A stretch of 64,000 bases of DNA from Cladopsammia gracilis (Eukaryota; Cnidaria; Anthozoa; Scleractinia; Dendrophylliidae). The notes beneath the pieces were generated by a model, which worked only from the letters and a program-made list of their open reading frames with translations, did no database searches and was not told the origin of the DNA. This document shows positions 59,959 through 64,000 of the stretch, piece after piece. Where the stretch lies: NCBI GenBank assembly GCA_022457155.1, contig JAJGOT010000437.1, positions 186,001 to 250,000 on the forward strand, given 5' to 3'. The number at the start of each line of letters is the position of its first letter. The first letter of the stretch is position 1. The position numbers and the translations under genes were made by a program.

Positions 59959-60363
59959 TGTAGGCTTAAAACATTGTCATCCCAGAACCGTGACGCTAAG
60001 AATTCCTGGATGTGTCACACCACGCGGTGGAATTGTAAAAGTTCAGAGTTCTCTTCGATTCAGTCGATTCAGCAGGAATTGCTCTTACGGATGTTTTGTT
60101 TTCTACCAGTTTTTTACTCATGTGAAAATAATCTGTAAGTCTGTTTTTGTTTTTTTCATTTTGTCGTAAAAGCTTTATTTGTTTGTCAAGAATTGTAACC
60201 CGAAATAATGTTCGTTTTCAGTTGAACCGCTTTAAGAAGCTTCGAATTACCAAGCGTGTTCAAATCAAGTTTACATGTGTTCATGGCTCACAGTTCAGTA
60301 CGAATTGTCTCCGATTTCATACGTTTGAGAAGTCCTGATTAAACAACCGTTTGCAGTTACAGT
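59959..60363 (+). repeat. BEL 3' LTR, first part
   Basis: The first 405 bases of the 3' LTR, ending at the AGT target where the family-A MITE inserted. The LTR resumes at 62971. Confidence 0.93.
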
Positions 60364-60587
60364 GGCTGTGTTTTCACGAGGCGGTTTTTCTCGCTTAACA
60401 TTCCTGTAGGTGACTTGTTTACTGACCGCGTTAAGCAGCTTAAAAAATTTATGCGTTTTCACAGACAGAACTTTATTCATTTTTCTTATACCATGCGCGA
60501 TATATTTTCTTTTGTTAAAACAATATATAAAATAACTGAGACAGTACGCGCGTTCTGATTGGTCAATAGAGTTGCTAAATCTATGAA

Positions 60588-60620
60588 CTATTGTACCGGT
60601 AAAGTCATGGAAAAGTAGCA
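60588..60620 (+). repeat. 5' direct copy of the palindrome outer arm
   Basis: CTATTGTACCGGTAAAGTCA recurs, with changes, as CTATTACGCCGGTAAAGTCA at 62705 in the right half of the 3' palindrome, giving a direct repeat at the two ends of the element. Confidence 0.65.
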
Positions 60621-60651
60621 CAAACTAAAAAGTTACTTTTCTGCTCCGATA

Positions 60652-62305
60652 ATGGCGGACAGTGAGCGCGAGGAAGACTTTCCGAACTTCGATATAATGA
60701 GGGCTTTTGGGCTGCCAATGGTTGACGTTGAAAATTCAGAAAAAAAATCCAAAGAAACAAACGCTGACGCTGCTACCGACGAAGAAGAGCCCAGCAAAAA
60801 GAGAAGATTTGCCGCGGTGGGAAGCGAAGAACTTAACGCGATCGTCGAAAATTCACAAGCCAAAAAAACGAAACAGGCAACACAATGGGCAGTTTCCGTA
60901 TTTACAGGTTGGTTCTAATGAAGTCAATACTCTTTTCATTCAACTTTGGACTAATTCTAATTTTTCAGAAAAAGAAATGGCCCAAACACAATTGATAAAC
61001 AATAAAATTTGCAATTTATTGAAGGTCACATCAAGGTCACTGTACATGTGGCGTTGTCAATTAAACAAATGAAATTCAGTTCAAGAAATAAAACTCAAAT
61101 ACACAGCATTTGTAACTGCTAAATTACTAATTTACCTTTTCTCTGTTCATGTAGAGTGGAGTAAACAAAAGGCCACTGGTATAAGTTTGGCAGAAATGAC
61201 AGTTGAAGAGCTCGACAAAAGTCTCCGGGAGTTTTACGCTGAAGCCCGAAACAAACAAGGCGAAAATTACGGCCGTGCCACTCTTCTGTCCTTAAGAAAT
61301 GGTATTGAGAGGTACCTAAACACCCTACCAAACAGTTTAGGGATAAAATTTGCACAAGATCCTCGCTTCGTCCTCTCCAACCAGATGCTCGATGCAAAGA
61401 TCAAACAGCTAAAGCGAGAAGGCCTGCAAAACCCCAGCCATAAGCCGGCAATCGAGGAACAAGACCTTGTGAAACTGAAAACAAGCGAAGTTTTTGCACT
61501 CAGCGAGCCTCTGTCCCTCCTCAGAAACGTCTGGTTTCATGTGTCCCTTTATTGGTGTCGCCGTGGCTTTGAAGGCCTGAGAAGCCTCAAGAAAACAAGC
61601 TTCGCGTTTGCGAGGGACGCACAAGGCTGTGAATTCATAACGATGACGCACGACGAAACAACAAAAAATCACCGAGGGGGTGTTTCAGAAGTGGAGAGCT
61701 TCGAGAAGAATGGTCGAATGTACAAAACCACTTCCCTAACCGACGGCTATTCAGCTTTGGAAGTCTTCCTTACAAAGTTAAATCCACAGTGCGACGCTCT
61801 CTTTCAATATCCGAAGAGAAATTGGCGGCGTTCAGACAGCGTGTGGTACGAGAATCGGCCACTTGGGATAAACAAGCTACAGACACTGATGAAAGATATT
61901 AGCAAAGATGCTGGCCTTTCCCGTATTTATACCAACCATTCGGTGAGAGCAACAGCCATTACCCTGTGGGCCAATGCTGGGCTAACAAATCGCGAGATCA
62001 TGGCCATATCTGGCCACCGAAATGAGTCAAGCTTGCAAAGCTATCACAATCAGCCATCAGTGAACCAGCTTCGAAGGTGCAGCGACGTCCTGACAGTGGC
62101 TCTTGGCGCAGATGAAGTTCAGCAAAGTTCACCAGCAAGACGTCCATTTCAGCAGCTACCCTGTACGAGCTCCTCTGCTAACAGCATTTCGACAAATATA
62201 AATAATCAGAGCACAGCTGCGACGGCCTACACAGCTAGCGCTGCCTACAGCAATATGTTCAATTCTTGCTCAATCGGCGCCGTAAACGTCACTTTCAACC
62301 GCTAA
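60652..62305 (+). CDS. Crypton-type tyrosine recombinase (468 aa, two exons)
   Basis: Exon 1 is 60652-60907 and exon 2 is 61155-62305; the intron is GT-AG with phase 1. The first exon encodes an acidic N-terminus and a basic KKRR nuclear-signal-like stretch. The junction joins VFT to EWSKQKATG, restoring the SAM-like DNA-binding helix seen in the KIAA1958/QRICH1/ZMYM (DUF3504) relatives of Cryptons. Catalytic residues are all visible: Arg near 221-222 (CRRGFEGL), Lys about 256, HSVR (His 347, Arg 350), SGHR (His 373) and Tyr 382 (LQSYHN). The C-terminal tail is Ser/Asn/Thr-rich. AATAAA follows at 62492. No frame damage is seen, so the gene could be active. In family terms it would cut and rejoin DNA through a covalent tyrosine link. 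Confidence 0.88.
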
Positions 62306-62558
62306 CTGCCAACTGTTGATTTAAAGTCATTTGTTTCCCGAGGCATTATCCTTTTCACTCACATTGTTTGAGATTTAGAGCCATGTAATTTCAAGTAAAA
62401 GCATTTTTCATTCATTAATTCTTTACAACCTCGGCGATTCAACAGATTTGTGCTTAATATATCCCTATTTGTGATTGATGAATTCAGAGAGAATAAAGAA
62501 GTTGATCAGAATAAGCGCGTCTTTTTTGTCTCTTTTATCTCAGCAGCAATTTCATAAA

Positions 62559-62746
62559 AGCAATAGAACACATTTTCTATGACTTTACCGGCGTAATAGA
62601 ATCACTTGGGATGTTGGGAGAACACTCGAAAAGCTTGTAAACCACTCGCCTACGGCTCGTGGTTTACAAGCTTTTCTCGTGTTCTCCCAACATCCCGCGT
62701 GGTTCTATTACGCCGGTAAAGTCATAGAAAATGTGTTCTATTGCTT
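62559..62746. repeat. 188-bp near-perfect palindrome at the Crypton-like 3' end
   Basis: The outer 41 bases of each arm, starting AGCAATAGAACACATTTTC, are perfect complements. The inner parts pair with few mismatches around a CGCCTACGG centre. Likely a recombination or processing site, by position. It resembles the 18630-18764 palindrome in its centre. Confidence 0.88.
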
Positions 62747-62970
62747 AAAGAAAATTAGAACACAAAAGAACGACAATACAATGCCCTTCTTTGTTGTTTA
62801 ATTGCCGCCAAGCTTAAGCAACCTGGTTTGGTGGCTTAAATTTAATGAGAATTCTATTGTAGTTCGCCGACTCTCGTAACTTTAAGCGAGTTGGACAAGC
62901 AACTGTTTTCACGAGATTTCCGACTGTCACTCGCTCAGCGACTTGAAAAATCGCTCGTGAAAACACGGCC

Positions 62971-63011
62971 AGTATCATTGTTGTCAAGCGTGTTCAAGTT
63001 TTAAATCTACA
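62971..63011 (+). repeat. BEL 3' LTR, second part
   Basis: The last 41 bases of the 3' LTR, starting with the duplicated AGT. Together with 59959-60363, minus the duplicate, this totals 443 bases, equal to the 5' LTR. Confidence 0.92.
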
Positions 63012-64000
63012 ACTCCACTTACCAAAAGTGATTTTATAATCTATGAAATAATCGCTTGTAATAAGGAAGCTACTATGTAGGGCAAAAACATTTCGCTAGA
63101 GATAGTTTCAGTCCTTTCATATTGTTGACATCGGCGCAAAGAGAAGAAGGTCAGCACGACACTTGACCTATTCGTTTGCGATCAGTTATCACCTACTCGA
63201 TAATTGATTTTTATCACTAGATTTTGTTTCCGAACAAGGAATTTTGTTTGCCACAAACTAAATTATTTGATGTTTACTTGTGCTTGCGTGACTGACTTTC
63301 TCAACTTTTGAAGAAAATTCATGAAGATTGCAGCTGTGCGTCTACGTCTCTCAACGGGTGGCTTTTCAATTACTCAAGCTAGATTTTCGATATGTAGCAG
63401 TACAGTAACATAGCTTTCTGCTAGTATAACTTTCATTGTAAAATTCGATGTAAAAGGACAAGATTTATGCCAGAGAAGTTTCCTCATTTTCAAGTGTTTA
63501 CCAAAGTGCTGAAAGTAGGAATGTTCGGGCTATTTAAAAAGACTTGTAAAATTGTATCTTCTTCCAATATTTTTACATTTCTACGCTCTCAAAGGGTTGC
63601 TCTACTTAACTGCAAAGAATCATTTTCATATGTTTAAGGTGTCTTTCTTCCCGAGCGATTTAAAGATACAGCAAATCTCGACTAAATTTAATGGCGGCTG
63701 CGACCTGAATACGGCATTTTAGTTTTTGAGGGATTTCTCGAAAACGAAAAGTCTTTGGAAAGTTTGAATGTAATTTTCGCAAAAAGGTCACCAAAGGGTT
63801 TCTCCTGACGAAATATGAAGAAATTCGAAAATTCAGTTTTGATGGCGAGATCTCGATATTTATAGACAGCCGCTCTTAATATATAGCTTTGCTTATATTT
63901 CATAGACAAAATGTTGCTGAAAGGTTGAAGTTGTGGCTTATGATATAATCAACATTTAATATGAGCAACAGCATAAAAAAAAAACTGCTGATCAGCAGTC
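63012..64000. other. Right arm beyond the BEL insertion
   Basis: Mirror of 8028-9029, non-coding. An open frame at 63909-63688 has no domain. The arm runs off the window at GACTGCTGATCAGCAG in complement. Confidence 0.6.

Larger units (their letters stand above)
60526..62749 (+). mobile_element. Crypton-like tyrosine-recombinase element
   Basis: A 2.2-kb insert interrupts the family-A MITE and carries one two-exon tyrosine recombinase gene. It has no terminal inverted repeats and no clear target duplication, which is normal for Cryptons. Its 3' end is a 188-bp palindrome (62559-62746), and half of that palindrome's outer arm recurs in direct orientation near the 5' end (60588-60620 versus 62705-62735). 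It is the youngest insertion in the BEL nest. Confidence 0.75.
60364..62970. mobile_element. Family-A MITE (383 bp without insert) in the BEL 3' LTR
   Basis: Starts GGCTGTGTTTTCACGAG and ends CTCGTGAAAACACGGCC, with AGT duplicated at 60361-60363 and 62971-62973. Its own sequence is 60364-60525 plus 62750-62970. Comparison with the left-arm copies, where the sequence runs ACAATAGAAAATTAG, shows the interruption between 60525 and 62750. It is the same family as 19947-21431. Confidence 0.85.
52725..63011 (+). mobile_element. BEL/Pao LTR retrotransposon with nested insertions, right arm only
   Basis: LTRs with TGTAG...CTACA ends bound a BEL/Pao coding region on the plus strand. ACTCC is duplicated at 52720-52724 and 63012-63016. 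The left arm shows the uninterrupted target near 9025, so insertion followed the arm duplication. A purine-rich tract (AGGGGCCGGGA) precedes the 3' LTR at 59959. Two foreign insertions lie inside: 57966-58630, and the family-A MITE with Crypton-like element at 60364-62970. Confidence 0.93.
36938..64000 (-). repeat. Right arm of the giant inverted duplication
   Basis: This is the reverse complement of the left arm, starting at tgtcggcttcag near 36938 and running off the window edge. It is longer because it holds right-only insertions: 39229-40850, 42576-44425 and the 10.3-kb BEL composite 52725-63011. The left arm shows the empty site for the BEL insertion. The outer end of the duplication is not reached. 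Confidence 0.93.

Noticed and set aside
60652..60918. An 88-codon stand-alone protein in the Crypton-like element
   Set aside because: Its last few codons lie beyond a good splice donor, and splicing to 61155 joins it in frame to the recombinase with a family-like junction.

Overview
This is a stretch of a repeat-rich, AT-rich eukaryotic genome. It has GT-AG introns, no operons or bacterial signals, and BEL/Pao, Ty3/gypsy and Crypton-type elements with many MITEs. The mix suggests a marine invertebrate, most likely a cnidarian such as a stony coral or sea anemone; that placement is inference.

The dominant structure is a very large imperfect inverted duplication. A left arm (8028-26869) is repeated in reverse complement by a right arm (36938 to the window edge at 64000), around a 10-kb single-copy spacer (26870-36937). 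The arms are nearly identical in exons and more diverged elsewhere. Each arm carries insertions the other lacks, and several have clean empty sites in the partner arm. The only convincing host gene is present once per arm: a four-exon gene for a 216-residue secreted, nine-cysteine protein (minus strand 15546-12882; plus strand 46334-49005). Both copies are intact, and their 5' ends face the centre.

Layout. 1-4505: a tandem array of a roughly 2-kb unit (two units and part of a third). 4506-8027: non-coding sequence with a hammerhead-like motif and a short-repeat cluster. 8028-26869: left arm, with a pogo-like transposase relic, the secreted-protein gene, a 963-bp left-only segment with a palindrome, a 3.7-kb TIR element holding a nest of MITEs, and a MITE-in-MITE near the inner edge. 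26870-36937: spacer with an apparently intact Ty3/gypsy element (143-bp LTRs, 1329-residue Gag-Pol) and a Tc1/IS630-type relic. 36938-64000: right arm, with a 1.6-kb TTAA-flanked foldback element, the second gene copy, the pogo-like relic, and a BEL/Pao provirus absent from the left arm. The BEL 3' LTR was split by a 383-bp MITE, and that MITE was split by a 2.2-kb Crypton-like element with an intact two-exon tyrosine recombinase gene and a 188-bp near-perfect palindrome at its 3' end.

The two arms act as an internal control: insertion sites, target duplications and insertion order can be read by comparing them. The main caution is that an inverted pair of near-allelic arms can also arise when two haplotypes are joined head to head during assembly.
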